NCBI GenBank assembly: GCA_037833965.1
Contig: AP031352.1
Location: 32,366,501-32,430,500, forward strand
Reading direction: 5' to 3'
DNA length: 64,000 bases
DNA from: Marchantia polymorpha subsp. ruderalis
Lineage: Eukaryota > Streptophyta > Marchantiopsida > Marchantiales > Marchantiaceae
Shown here: positions 1 through 9,329 of the stretch, piece after piece
Position numbering within the stretch: position 1 is the first letter of the stretch
Layout of the letters: the number at the start of each line of letters is the position of its first letter
The notes under the pieces: generated by a model
What the model saw: the letters and a program-made list of their open reading frames with translations, nothing else
Databases searched by the model: none
What the model was told of the DNA's origin: nothing
Made by a program: the position numbers and the translations under genes

Positions 1-181
1 GCATGATCATGCTCATGATAGCTCACAGTTTGGAGTTTGTGCGGTGGTTACATTAGAAGAGTTATATGATGTGCTTGTTGGTGGAGCTGTGTTATATTTG
101 ATGGGTTTTTGGATGGACTATTGGACGCTGACTGCTGCCTATCGTTGGTAGTTTGGCGATGTATATCTGAACAAGCTGCAA

Positions 182-421
182 GTGAGATTTATTTCTCGAG
201 ATCGACCTCTTGGATCTTCATCTGCGGTCTTAGCATCCGTTGCGGGTTTCAGCGGAGTGCTTACCTGGCCTGTTGACTTGTTAAAGGGGAACATGTCCGC
301 CAACGATACCTCAATCTACGAGGATGTGGAGGAGATTGTGAGTTTCGCAGCTGGGGCGCCTTCACCCTTAGATGTTCCACTTTGAAGTTCTTGTCAGGCA
401 TTACAACTGGAAGCTGATAGG
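182..421 (+). pseudogene. N-terminal polyprotein remnant upstream of the methyltransferase
   Basis: An open stretch of 67 codons (182-385) precedes the methyltransferase in the same element. I see no zinc knuckle, protease motif or other domain in it, so it could be the end of gag or a linker. It is listed only because it lies on the coding strand directly before a recognisable domain. Confidence 0.3.
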
Positions 422-1540
422 TTGGTGAAGAAGGCTTGGAGTGAAGCCTCTTTACCAGCAGAGGCAGAGAGAGCTTCAGGTGACCGGCTTGTATGTGGTT
501 CTAGCACGCTATCACCATTGGTTACTACACCTATTGCATGGGAGTATTCCTCAAAGGGCGTTTGTTTGCTGGATCTTTTTGGTGGAATCGGCACAGGTTT
601 GGCTGCAGTGTTGCAGTCAGGTATTCTCATACGGAGATACTTGTATGTGGAGAAGGACGAGACTGCACGTCGAGTCTCTTCACGACATGTTGCACAGTTG
701 CACGCATCGTTTCCTTTCGTTATTGCCGCGATTAGCTGTTCGAGGATACCAAAAGGCGTTGCATTCAGACATTTTGTTGCTGGGGGCGCTTGACCTTGAT
801 TGCGTTGGCCATATTGATATGGTGATTGCGGGCTGGCCATGTCAGGGACACACACGCGCTGGACATGGGACAGGATTGCATGAGCGCAGATCTCTGATGT
901 TTTGGGAGATGATGCGAGTGTTACGTCATCTCCAAGTGCAGCAGACACATTCTTCAGCATACATTCTGGAGAACGTACCATTGTTGGATGACACTTGGGC
1001 TCAGTTGATGGTGAGTGTCCATCAAGTCCGAGCATGGATTGGTGCAGCTGTACTGTTGGATGCTGCAAGAGTTGGATCACGTGCTTATCGCGCACGTTTA
1101 TGATGGATTAACCTTTTGCCACGAGAGATATTGCGTCATGCATATGATTATGTGCAGCGTGATCCTAAACTCACCGTTGACAATATCTTGGATTTTTTCT
1201 AACACTCTCAGGTAGTGAGAGTTGCTGACAGGTCACCTATGACGTTGGTGAACCGCGTAGGTTGGCCTCGGATGGCTTTACCTACGTTGGTCAGTTATCC
1301 ATCATCACATGCATATCGTGATGGTGGACCTGGACTACTCTGGGATTCTGCAGTACATTAGTTGGTGGAGCCCAACGTTGACGAGAGAGAGCGTGTGATG
1401 GGGTTTATGACTGGTATGACTGCACCATCTTCAGTATCTGAGGCGTCGCGTTGTAAGGTTTTGGGTCAGGCTATGGACCTGAACTGCTTGACGTGAATTG
1501 TGAGCTTGGGTTTGACCGAGCAACACCGTCTGCGCTTTGA
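422..1540 (+). pseudogene. C5-cytosine DNA methyltransferase domain of the gypsy element (frameshifted)
   Basis: This domain would transfer methyl groups from S-adenosylmethionine to cytosine in DNA. The first frame (422-793) holds motif I, DLFGGIGTGL (about 568-600), and the motif II region YVEKDE. After a frameshift near 715-760, the second frame (to 1103) holds motif IV, AGWPCQGHTRAG, with the catalytic cysteine in PCQ at 837-845, the following GL..RRS.MF block, and motif VI ENV at 969-977. After another break come the motif VIII-like GSRAYRARL, motif IX/X-like DERERVMGF (about 1380-1406) and LGQAMDLN (about 1460-1490). All core motifs are therefore present in canonical order. The frameshifts and stops (for example TGA at 1494) mean this copy cannot make an enzyme. 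It ends about 450 bases before the RT on the same strand, which places it inside the retrotransposon polyprotein. Confidence 0.82.
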
Positions 1541-1599
1541 TTTGCTGGTTGCTACACCGCTTGTTAACTCATTGCCTACCGGGACGATAGTGGCAATGG

Positions 1600-1800
1600 T
1601 TGGGAGCGACAGGCGAGATATTCGTCTTCGCATAGTCTTCATCATCAGAATCAAAAAGATCCTTCTCCTCTTCCTCCTCCTTGGGCTGATTGTAATCTTC
1701 TTCCACTTCTATGATCTCTTCGTCAGTATTCACATCTTCCTCAACTTCCTCCGCATTGACTATTCCTATTCCGGCTTAAAATGAATGCAATCGCTCCCAA
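1600..1800. mobile_element. Possible small inserted segment with 10-bp inverted ends
   Basis: The segment begins TTGGGAGCGA (1600-1609) and ends TCGCTCCCAA (1791-1800), a perfect 10-bp inverted repeat, and lies between the methyltransferase and the RT of the gypsy element. Its base composition differs from its flanks. Read on the minus strand, 1615-1770 is an open acidic frame rich in Glu and Asp (for example EEEEEKDLFDSDDEDY). I see no clear target duplication. It may be a captured host exon in a small DNA transposon, or chance. Confidence 0.3.
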
Positions 1801-1953
1801 AATTCCTCTATTCGTCATCCTTGGAGTTCATCATACGTGACGAGAGTACTTGCTAGAGTTGCAGCTCATGCAATTGGAGAGGATTCTCATGTGGAGGTGG
1901 CTACGAAGGAGGGTACGGAGAACCCTTTTTTGGAGGATGTAACGTAGCAACCA

Positions 1954-2961
1954 TTGACAATGTCGCCTCCTTCTAGTGTGTCTATGGAGGAGAAATGGAA
2001 GCCATTGATTGGTTCCGAGATCACAAGACGAGAGAGGCGACGATTGACACAATTCCTACGAGACTATAGGAGTTATTTTGCCTTCAGTATGAAGGAGTTG
2101 AGTGCGTTGATTAGAACCAGTATACGGATAAAAATGGCTAGTGATACGCCAATCTTCCGTCGTCCTTATCTATACAGTGAGATGGAGAGGGATTTGATTC
2201 GGAGTAGGACGTTGGACCTACTAGAGGTTGGATTAGTGGAGTTATTGCATGATGAATATGCATAAGCCACTGTCATGCCGGTGAAGAAGTATGTACATGG
2301 CAATTACACGGATATGCGCATGTGTGGAGACTACTATCCTATCAATCGGCAAACGAAGTTCAATAAGTATGTCATGCCTACACTTGAGGAGATCTTCGAT
2401 GTGGTGGAACATGCAAGGATTTTTAGTACTTTGGATCTTCGGGCAGTATACCATCAGTTGCCAATTCGGGAGGAGGACAAGGCCAAGACAGCGTTTTGGA
2501 GCGTCAACTCCCATGACAAGGATTGTTTGTATTAATGGCGATTCTTACTCTTTGGGTTGAAGAATGCACTTGCCGTGTTTTAGAGAGTTATGGACAGAAT
2601 CTTGGCGGGGTTGGATTTTCTCAGATGTTACATTGATGATATCTTGGTGTTTAGTGACACTATGGAGCAACACCAGATACATTTGCAGATTGTGTTTGAG
2701 CGGTTGAGGGCTCATGGTTTGAGGTTACATCCTGGGAAGTGTAAGTTCTTCCAACAGAAGGTTGAGTACTTGGGTCATGTGATATACCCAGGTGGGTTAG
2801 GAGTTCAGCAAACAAAGGTGGAGACAATTGCACGCATTCCTTGTCCCACGGAAGTGAGTAGAGTTCGTGCATTCATGGGTTTGGCAAACTACTACATGAG
2901 GTATGTAAAGATAGCCAAGCCTTTGAACCAGTTGCTGAAGTCAGATCAGGAGTGGCAATGA
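1954..2961 (+). pseudogene. Gypsy reverse transcriptase domain
   Basis: Three open segments in one frame (1954-2265, 2275-2535, 2590-2961) join to a Ty3/gypsy reverse transcriptase. Visible motifs are FRRPYLYSEMERDLI before the core, MRMCGDYYPIN, the first catalytic Asp in STLDLRAVYHQL, and the catalytic YIDD in RCYIDDILVFSD near 2626-2660, followed by LHPGKCKFF and VEYLGHVIYPGG. Three in-frame stops (near 2263, 2533 and 2581) and a stop at 2959 inactivate it. The TAA after DEYA and the TAG after the AVF block look like point mutations of an otherwise well kept frame. Confidence 0.9.
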
Positions 2962-3420
2962 GGAGATGAGCAAAAGAGAGCTTTTGGTGAGCTCAAGGCC
3001 AGATAGGTATCCTCATCTTGAGTAGACCTATCAGAGGTCGTCCATACCAGTTGCACACTGATTGGAGTATGTTGCGACTTGGAGCGGTGTTGACGCAGCG
3101 TGATGATGAGGGCAAGGAGTTTGTGATTGCGTACACAAGTCGTTCGAACAATGCAGCGGAGTTGTGGTATAGTTCATACGAAGGAGAGTGCTTGGCAGCG
3201 GTGTGGGCTATGGCACACTTCAGGTGTTACTTGTTTGGTACGCAGTTCACCCTTATTAGTGATCATCAACCGCTCAAGTGGTTGATGGAGTCCGACAAGC
3301 TCACAGGGAAGCTTGCACGGTGAGCTCTGATCTTACAGGAGTACGATTTTTAAGTAGTGCATAGACCTGGAGTTGCGAACCTGGATGCCAATGGTTTGAG
3401 TCGGAACCCATGCACTAGCC
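2962..3420 (+). pseudogene. Gypsy RNase H domain
   Basis: Open frame 3018-3323 contains the RNase H core of gypsy elements: YQLHTDWSMLRLGAVLTQ (the first catalytic Asp), AYTSRSNNAAELWYSSYEGE (the catalytic Glu), ECLAAVWAMAHFR and LISDHQPLKWL (the second Asp). The tail VHRPGVANLDANGLSR continues past a stop to about 3410. It follows the RT directly but in a different frame, so a frameshift lies near 2960-3015. Confidence 0.85.
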
Positions 3421-3602
3421 AGGAGGATGACACTAGAGGTAGATAGCATGGTGGGGTTGACGAGGAGATGGTGCTTGGTTGGCATGCATCTGCCTTCATG
3501 TGTTGATTACGTGGAAACTCCAACAGAGAGTATCATCTGACATCTTATTCTAGTTAGAGAATGGATGGTTGATCTTCAGATCCTGAGGTTTAGGATGGTG
3601 GT

Positions 3603-4731
3603 GTGGATCAGTGGGATGTTCACGATGATGCATTGGTGTTGGAGTTCCTACGGACTAGCATGGTGCCAGGCAGAGTGGGTGCCAAGGAGGGAGATCGTGT
3701 TCTCCAACGGGCAAAGAGGTCCCGATTGGAGGGATCACATGTTCTCCGAGTGTGGGAGAACGGTAGGATACGAGTAGTACCACATCCAGCTCAAAGAGCA
3801 CGCATTGTGAGGCATGCTCATGAGGAGTTGGAACATTTTGGAGTGAAACGTACATATAGCTTACTCCTTGGTCAGTATTGGTGGCGTGGTATGCATACTC
3901 AGGTAGAGCAGTTGGTATCACGTTGCATAGTTTGTGATCGGGTGAGGGCATCGTTCAATGCCCCGACACCAGAGCATTATCCATCATGGGGTTGGGTTAT
4001 CATTGGAGTTTGGACTTTGCTGGACCACTACCTTTGACTGTACGATATCATCGGTATGCGTTGGTCATGGAAGAGCATTTCTCCAAGTGGATTGAGTTGA
4101 TGGCATTACCTGACAAGGCGAGTGAGGGAACAGCATATGCTTTCCTTGATAGGGTGCTTAGTCACTATAATGCACCACCTGAGGTGTTGACAGATCAGGG
4201 GATGGAGTTTCAGTGTCTTGTGTGACAAGGCACTGATTGATCTTCACACCATGTCGCGAGATCATCGAGAGGCGGATGGTTTAGCTGAACGTGTTGTACA
4301 GACGATGAAGAGTACGTTGCGCAAGTACGACCTCCAGAAAGGTCATCTTGGGAACTGGGATATTCAGTTACCATGGTTGGCCATGGGATATCGGTTTAGT
4401 CGGCAAGCATCCTTGGCTTCCTTCTCACCATATTTTCTATTGTACGGCCGAGATCTAGACTTGCCAACATCGATTCGTCGTGAGTCAAGCAAGGTGATGA
4501 GCCTTGATGACCCGAATATGTGGATGAGAGTATGTTCTTAGCGTGGAGAGCTCTTTCAGAGAGTTATGCTTGCAGTGTTTGAGAATCTTGCGATTGCTCA
4601 ACATAAATATATGTTGCGATATGCAACCATCCGGGGAGGAGGTTATCAACCATTGATTTGTAGATTTCATGTGGGAGACTACGTCTATCTACATCAGACT
4701 ACATCGACGACATTGGATGTGACGGCGGAAC
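3603..4731 (+). pseudogene. Gypsy integrase, N-terminal zinc-binding and catalytic domains
   Basis: The HHCC zinc-binding region is visible as HAHEELEHFGVKRTY...CIVCDR (about 3810-3945). The catalytic core follows in a second frame: first Asp in WSLDFAGPL (about 4000-4035), second Asp in LTDQGMEF (about 4185-4210), and after a further frameshift at about 4215 the Glu region READGLAERVVQT (about 4270-4305) and FLLYGRDLDLP. The C-terminal part FHVGDYVYLHQT...TLDVTA runs to 4731, where the nested element cuts it. Frameshifts and stops at about 4035, 4222 and 4539 disable it. Confidence 0.85.
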
Positions 4732-7700
4732 TGTGGTGCCTAGTTTTTTTGTTTTTTCTTTTAAAATCAACAAAACTAAAAGACATTTGTGTGGAAAGTA
4801 GTTGTACGAGTTAGAATGAGTAGCTTATGGGGAGTTGTGACAGAATTAGTTAATATTTGCCTACGGCCGAAGATCTTTGGATCTTCAGCGTAGCCTTTTT
4901 TGGACATTGCAAGAGATACGTCTTCGGCGAAGACATAGGATTCAATTTCGAATCGCGTCACGGGCCGGAAGACGTTCGCACGCTTTGGAAATTCTAGTGG
5001 GCGCGGGGGAGGCAATTTTAAGGCTTCAAGGGTAAGGGTAGTATGAGAAGTCCTTGCGCCGACATTGCGATATTGAGCAAGAACGAGCGAGCAAGAGAAA
5101 GAGTGAAATCTACCGACCTTGCTAGCAGCGAAGACGCGAATCGAAGACATGGGGCCAAAGAAGTATGACAAGGTGTGGAAATTGGTTCCCATGAAGGTGC
5201 CCTACGAAGAATTGCGACCCTTCAGACGCGAGCTGAGCGAGTTGCGACTTGAATTCCTCTTGTGAAATTGGAATTGCGTCTCGGCGAGTATCTATAAGGA
5301 GATAATGGATAAGAACGAGACCGAGGGCGTGGAGCTTCAAGGTAATTCCATGCTGTGGACAATTGAGCATTTGACGAAGGTGATGGGACCGTGTGCATGC
5401 AGCGACGGAGATCTTTTGTTGAGAAGAGTAGCGTGGGACTTACGCGCACTGAAGAATTCTCTTACGGTCCACTCTTAAGTTCTGGGAGGCATGGGACAAA
5501 CGGGTGGAAGACAACGGATTACATAGATCCGAAGAGAAGGGCGATTGCATTGAGAGTTATGCACATCTTGCGACCAGCGCGCACAATGTATGTGACGGCC
5601 TGGCAGGTAAAGTTCTTTGAACGGATCTTGAAGGTACAGGGAGTACACTGGGCAAGGATCTTTCACGATCTTGTCTGGGTGAATGCGACCGACAGGTGTA
5701 CAGGACCATTGGTCAATCATCTCACTCCCTTCCTAGTGATTTTCTTCCAAGGCATGGGGTTGCTTACGAGAGAGAAGGAGAGGCGATTTCCAAAGGAGCG
5801 GGAAATCTTGACGGCCGAGTCCAGCGAAGGGACCAAAGATGAAACCTGTCGACCTTCCATTCCACCACAGACGACAGCCCGAAGACCAGTTCAGGTGGAA
5901 GTTGTGAGGAGACGGGAAAAGCCAGAGAGACGAGTGGCGAAGAGAAGGAGAGTAGTGAATGATGACGAGGGAGATTTGGCACTTAGAGTAAGAAGAACAG
6001 AAACGGAAGTAGATGTGATCAGGTAGTCGAGAACTCGCACGAGACCAAAGAAGAGGGCGAATTGGGAGTTAGTGGCAGTAGAAGTGTTGGATAGCAGTGT
6101 AGAAAAGACAATTGCTCCGATTGTGAGTACACTCGAAGTCGTAGTGGGCGAGTCAACGTAGCCTTTATGAATGGAAGGATCTTCAGATGTATTAATCAAA
6201 GTTCCAGCAGAGGCACCAGCAGAACCTTTGAAGGAGGGAATGGAGATATTCAGTCCGAATTCTCTGTCTTCAGAGCGAACGCATACTGCGGGGAGTGAAG
6301 AAACACCACACCCGAAGATAAGTGAAGAATTGGTAAAGGAGTTAACATTAAGCGACGAAGTACTGGAGCAGGTTGTTGCACAGGTTGGAGGGACGGTGGT
6401 AGATGCCCCAGACAGTGTATTGCCGTCATCTTCTGCGGGGAAGTTGAGACCTCCAGAAGAGACAAAGACTTCGGAGGAGGAACCAAAGAAGTTAGTTGTT
6501 TCCTTCCCAGAATTCTTGCATGATAGTGTGATCCCAATACTGAAATATTTGGACGGGAAGAGAGTGAAGTATGTTGTGTCCAAGGAGGTAGGATTTTATG
6601 TAGAGATGATGAGAAATAGAACGCAACTTAAAAGAGCACTAGCAGTAAAGAGGGAGTGGGATTCTACGACTGCATTGGCAAAAGAGCAAGTTGCAAGTTT
6701 GACAACCGAATGTGCAGCGGCGAAGGTGACATTGCAAGAGCGAGAAACCCAGCTTCGGGAGAAGGAAATTGAGTGCAAAGTAATGCAATTGAATCTGCAG
6801 AAGGAATCCAGACGATGTGCAGAGTTGGAGTAGACTTGTGGTGGACTTCGCAAGTCTAACGAGAACGGGCAGAAGATAACAGCGGATTTGCTCACGAGGT
6901 TGGAGAAATCCAGAGAAGCATATGATGAGGCAGTTAAGCGATCGGAGCGACTGATCACCACTGCGGAGAAGCGAGAGAAGAAACATGTCGAGGAACTTGC
7001 TACATTGGAGGCCCGAAGAGCCGAAGAAGTTTGCATTACCGAAGAACTTCGGGGCAAAATTGCAGAGGCGAAGACGACGCAAAAAGATCTTTGTAGTAAG
7101 ATGTCAGAGATTGAAGGTAAGTGCGAGGTGGAATTCCAACGTGCGGAGGAGCTATCAACAAGTCTGACGGAGGGGGTTTGGAAGCATGAGGAGGAATTAG
7201 CGAATTGGGCCAAGAAATTGGCGGATTGTGAATAGACTAGAACTTTGGAGGTCGAATGTAAATTGAAGGTTGAATCAGAATGTCAAAGGTTGCGGGGAGC
7301 AGTTAGGCAAGGCGGACATGAGATCGCAGGAGTCGCAAAGGAGAATGGAAAAGGCAGAGGAGGCCTACCGTCAGCTACGGGACGAGATAACCGACGGGTT
7401 GAAGTTGCATTTAGAAAAGTGTCTGAACGGGTTCGCGATGTGGGAATTGCAAACGGTGAAATGGCTAAAGTTATTTTTGCTCGAGCGACGATTAATGAGC
7501 CCCAAGACCAGCGGATCCGCAGGACACAAACAGATTGTAGAGTTAGTTAACACATTTTCAGAAGAATTGAATGAGGCGTGCCAGAATGTAGAAGTAGAGA
7601 TTATAAATGTGTTGCGTAGGCTAGGAGTAGATGTAAGTTTAGAGGACACCGTAACCGTTACATCGGACGGCACAACCCCTGAGACCGATTCGCCTCAGGC

Positions 7701-8260
7701 GGTTGATATCCCAGAGTTGCCATCGTGAATAAAGAGTCCCAAGGCTCTTTCCTTGGGGAGCTTTTCTGTCATTGGCTTGTCTTGACTGTAAACCTGTATC
7801 CACTGTGTCTGTGTGTGGGTGTGTGATCCAGACATTAAGCACGGTGCGCTCCTGTTTGTCGAAGTTACCGCATCAGGAGTTGTGTGTATTCGGCTTGAAT
7901 ATTCTGAGTAGTCGAGGCTCCTTGGAATTTAAGCAAGTTCAAGTCTGAGTATTTGGGTCATTGTGACGAGATGTATGCAATGCTGGGAAGTTTTCCACCT
8001 GAAATATAAGTGTGGGGTCGCAAGCGATTCCTATAGGTGTTGATTGGAAAAGTTTCATGCTGTGATTGTGGTTACGCACTACTCTACGAGTCTTCGGCTC
8101 TAGCTGGGAAGTGTCATCTGGGAGTGGTATTGGCTTGAGAAGTTAAACTCTTTAATAGAATGTTGTTCTATGACAAATCGTGACTTTTGTGGTTGTTTCT
8201 GTCCTCGTGGGATCGGATGTGTATCATTATGCTCCATTTTGGTATTTGTCTGTCATTACA
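4732..8260 (+). mobile_element. Nested non-autonomous element carrying a coiled-coil ORF
   Basis: The element starts TGTGGTGCC (4732) and ends CATTACA (8260), inside the integrase C-terminal region of the gypsy element. It has LTR-like TGT...ACA ends and an imperfect 5-bp duplication, but I find no long terminal repeats: 4732-5148 and 7730-8260 do not match. It has no pol genes; its only coding content is a long coiled-coil frame (5149-7728). It resembles large non-autonomous retrotransposon derivatives with a gag-like ORF. Identification as such is inference, and a truncated element is equally possible. Residues 4732-5148 look like a leader with no ORF. Confidence 0.6.
5149..7728 (+). pseudogene. 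Long coiled-coil, gag-like ORF of the nested element (broken)
   Basis: ATG at 5149 opens MGPKKYDKVWKLVPMK. The frame shifts near 5455, then continues in one frame from about 5455 to about 7300 with only isolated stops (near 6024, 6159, 6165, 6831 and 7233), and shifts again near 7300 to end at 7728. The repaired length would be about 860 residues. The first third is basic and globular-looking (TDYIDPKRRAIALRVMHILR; RIFHDLVWVNAT). The middle is Glu/Ser/Pro-rich. From about 6600 it is a long charged heptad-like coiled coil (KEQVASL..., LEKSREAYDEAVKRSERL). I do not recognise a catalytic domain. Several stops sit where CAG would fit, suggesting C-to-T decay. Function unknown; a structural, gag-like role is inferred. 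Confidence 0.6.
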
Positions 8261-8516
8261 AGAACGCACAATCTTGCAAGTGCGGAAGGTGTTACCTTCT
8301 AGAGTTTTCTTGTTGGAGGGTCGTGACGGCGTTGTTTGGAAGGATCATGTGCGCAATCGTGCGCCATGCCACCTCCCAAATGTAGATGGCACTCTGGACG
8401 TGTAGTTTAACTTCTCAAGCCAATACCACTCCCAGAAGACACTACCCAGCTAGAGCACGCTGCGTGCATTCTGGACGTGGAGTTTAACTTCTCAAGCCAA
8501 TACCACTCCCAGAAGA
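8098..8516. repeat. Inverted repeat straddling the nested-element border, plus a tandem partial copy
   Basis: The 53-bp segment 8098-8150 in the 3' end of the nested element is repeated inverted at 8403-8456 with few differences. The first about 37 bases of that inverted copy recur again at 8480-8516, each preceded by a CTGGACGTG. The inverted copies lie outside the nested element, in the gypsy pol 3' region. The second gypsy copy near 36840-36870 lacks them. They look like an independent insertion of the same family's end sequence. Confidence 0.6.
8263..8405 (+). pseudogene. Integrase C-terminal end, resumed after the nested insertion
   Basis: The frame reads RTILQVRKVLPSRVFLLEGRDG and VVWKDHVRNRAPCHLPN, ending at a stop at 8403. 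It continues the integrase C-terminal segment that stops at 4731. The minus-strand copy at 36918-37120 carries the same passage uninterrupted (RTILRVREMLSSRVLMLE), which shows that the two halves belong together. The fold would be the SH3-like or chromodomain-like end of gypsy integrases; no clear chromodomain aromatic cage is visible. Confidence 0.75.
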
Positions 8517-8543
8517 GGTCTCCTAGTACGTGCTGGCTTGAGC

Positions 8544-8693
8544 TGCATGCTGTGTGGGTCAGCTGATCAGGCGGCCTGTATGTTGGTGTGTGATAGGTGC
8601 TCTAGGGGATGGCACATGTCGTGTCTAACTCCGCCTATCGATGTTATTCCGGCTGGACGATGGGATTGTCCTCGATGTACTTCAGAGGGGTAG
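8544..8693 (+). pseudogene. C-terminal PHD finger of the gypsy polyprotein
   Basis: An open frame ending in TAG at 8691-8693 encodes a complete C4HC3 PHD finger: CMLC, then MLVCDRC, SRGWH, MSC, and WDCPRC just before the stop. Spacing fits the family: C-x2-C, C-x2-C, x4-H-x2-C, and a W two residues before the last C-x2-C pair. PHD fingers usually bind histone H3 tails. The second copy of the element (36677-36838, minus strand) has the same finger at the same place with CDRC and the final C-x2-C preserved, so it belongs to the element. It is separated from the integrase end by the inserted repeats at 8391-8516. Its role in steering integration is inference. Confidence 0.78.
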
Positions 8694-8860
8694 ATGACTT
8701 GATCTTCACATGTTATGAATTGCATATAGGCGACTAAGGATGAGGTGACATAGCATCCGGCCCACTGGTTCACGCATCCACGAAGGTGTATAGCATGTAG
8801 TTGTACATAGGGCTACCTGGAAGTCAGAGGGACCTGACCGCCAGCTAGGGGAGCGAGTTG

Positions 8861-9319
8861 TGGTACATTTGAGCGTGTACGCTCTCGTGTCCTATGTGTG
8901 TGTATGTGAGTAGCATGTGAGCGATGTAGGATGTATGGCGATACATATTCGCACGACAGCTGTCATGTAGTTTTTGATTTTACTAAAAATAGTAGTCGCC
9001 TAGGGTTTCAAGTCGTAGGGTATAGCGTCAAAGGAGACTCAAAGAACGTCAGTTCTTCGAGTCAAGCCTAGCGCGTTAGGAGTAGTGCCCGTGAGCATCG
9101 ACATGTAATTTCCGAGTGTGAAGTGGGTTTGGCTTGACTATGTTTGTGACAGTGACGGTTTCTTGCTAGTAGGGTAATCAGACCGAAGGGTTTCTAGTGG
9201 AAAAATCCCGTACTTTTCAGTTATGGTACATTTGAGTGTGTACGCTCTCGTGTATGTGTGTGTGTATGTGAGTAGCATGTCAACGATATAGGATGTATGG
9301 CGATACGTATTTGCACGAC
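8861..9319 (+). repeat. Direct repeats at the 3' end of the gypsy element, with putative LTR start at 8961
   Basis: About 97 bases at 8861-8957 (starting TGGTACATTTGAG, ending GCACGAC) recur at 9224-9319. The first copy is followed by TGTCATGTAG at 8961, the likely LTR start, which is also seen at 31374 and, on the minus strand, at 36413. The internal block with ACTCAAAGAACG and TCAGTTCTT is shared by all three LTR copies. The repeated arrangement suggests a partial duplication or an adjacent second copy of the 3' untranslated region. Confidence 0.6.
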
Positions 9320-9329
9320 AAAACACATA

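Larger units (their letters stand above)
4727..8265. repeat. Imperfect 5-bp target-site duplication of the nested element (GGAAC / AGAAC)
   Basis: GGAAC at 4727-4731 and AGAAC at 8261-8265 flank the inserted segment. Joining the integrase codons across it restores the reading DVTA..RTILQVR, the same junction that is uninterrupted in the second copy at about 36950-37010 (DVTEGRTILRVR). The duplication differs at one base. Confidence 0.6.
1..9324 (+). mobile_element. Decayed Ty3/gypsy retrotransposon with DNA methyltransferase and PHD finger
   Basis: The polyprotein order read from the sequence is: unrecognised N-terminal part, C5-cytosine methyltransferase (about 540-1500), reverse transcriptase (about 1960-2960), RNase H (about 3000-3410), integrase (about 3780-4730, resuming at 8263), then a PHD finger (8544-8690). 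RT before integrase and a gypsy-type YIDD motif make it Ty3/gypsy. The window starts inside the element, so its 5' LTR is not visible. A 3' LTR probably begins with TGTCATG at 8961, because the same start recurs at 31374 (+) and 36413 (-). Many stop codons and several frameshifts make it inactive. A 3.5-kb element (4732-8260) interrupts the integrase end. The outer limit after 9324 is uncertain. Confidence 0.85.

Noticed and set aside
394..1095. 233-codon minus-strand ORF opposite the methyltransferase
   Set aside because: It is the antisense shadow of the retrotransposon coding strand, where conserved methyltransferase motifs are found.
4732..8260. Classification of the nested element as a normal LTR retrotransposon
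   Set aside because: I could not match its two ends as long terminal repeats; only TGT...ACA and a short imperfect duplication are present.
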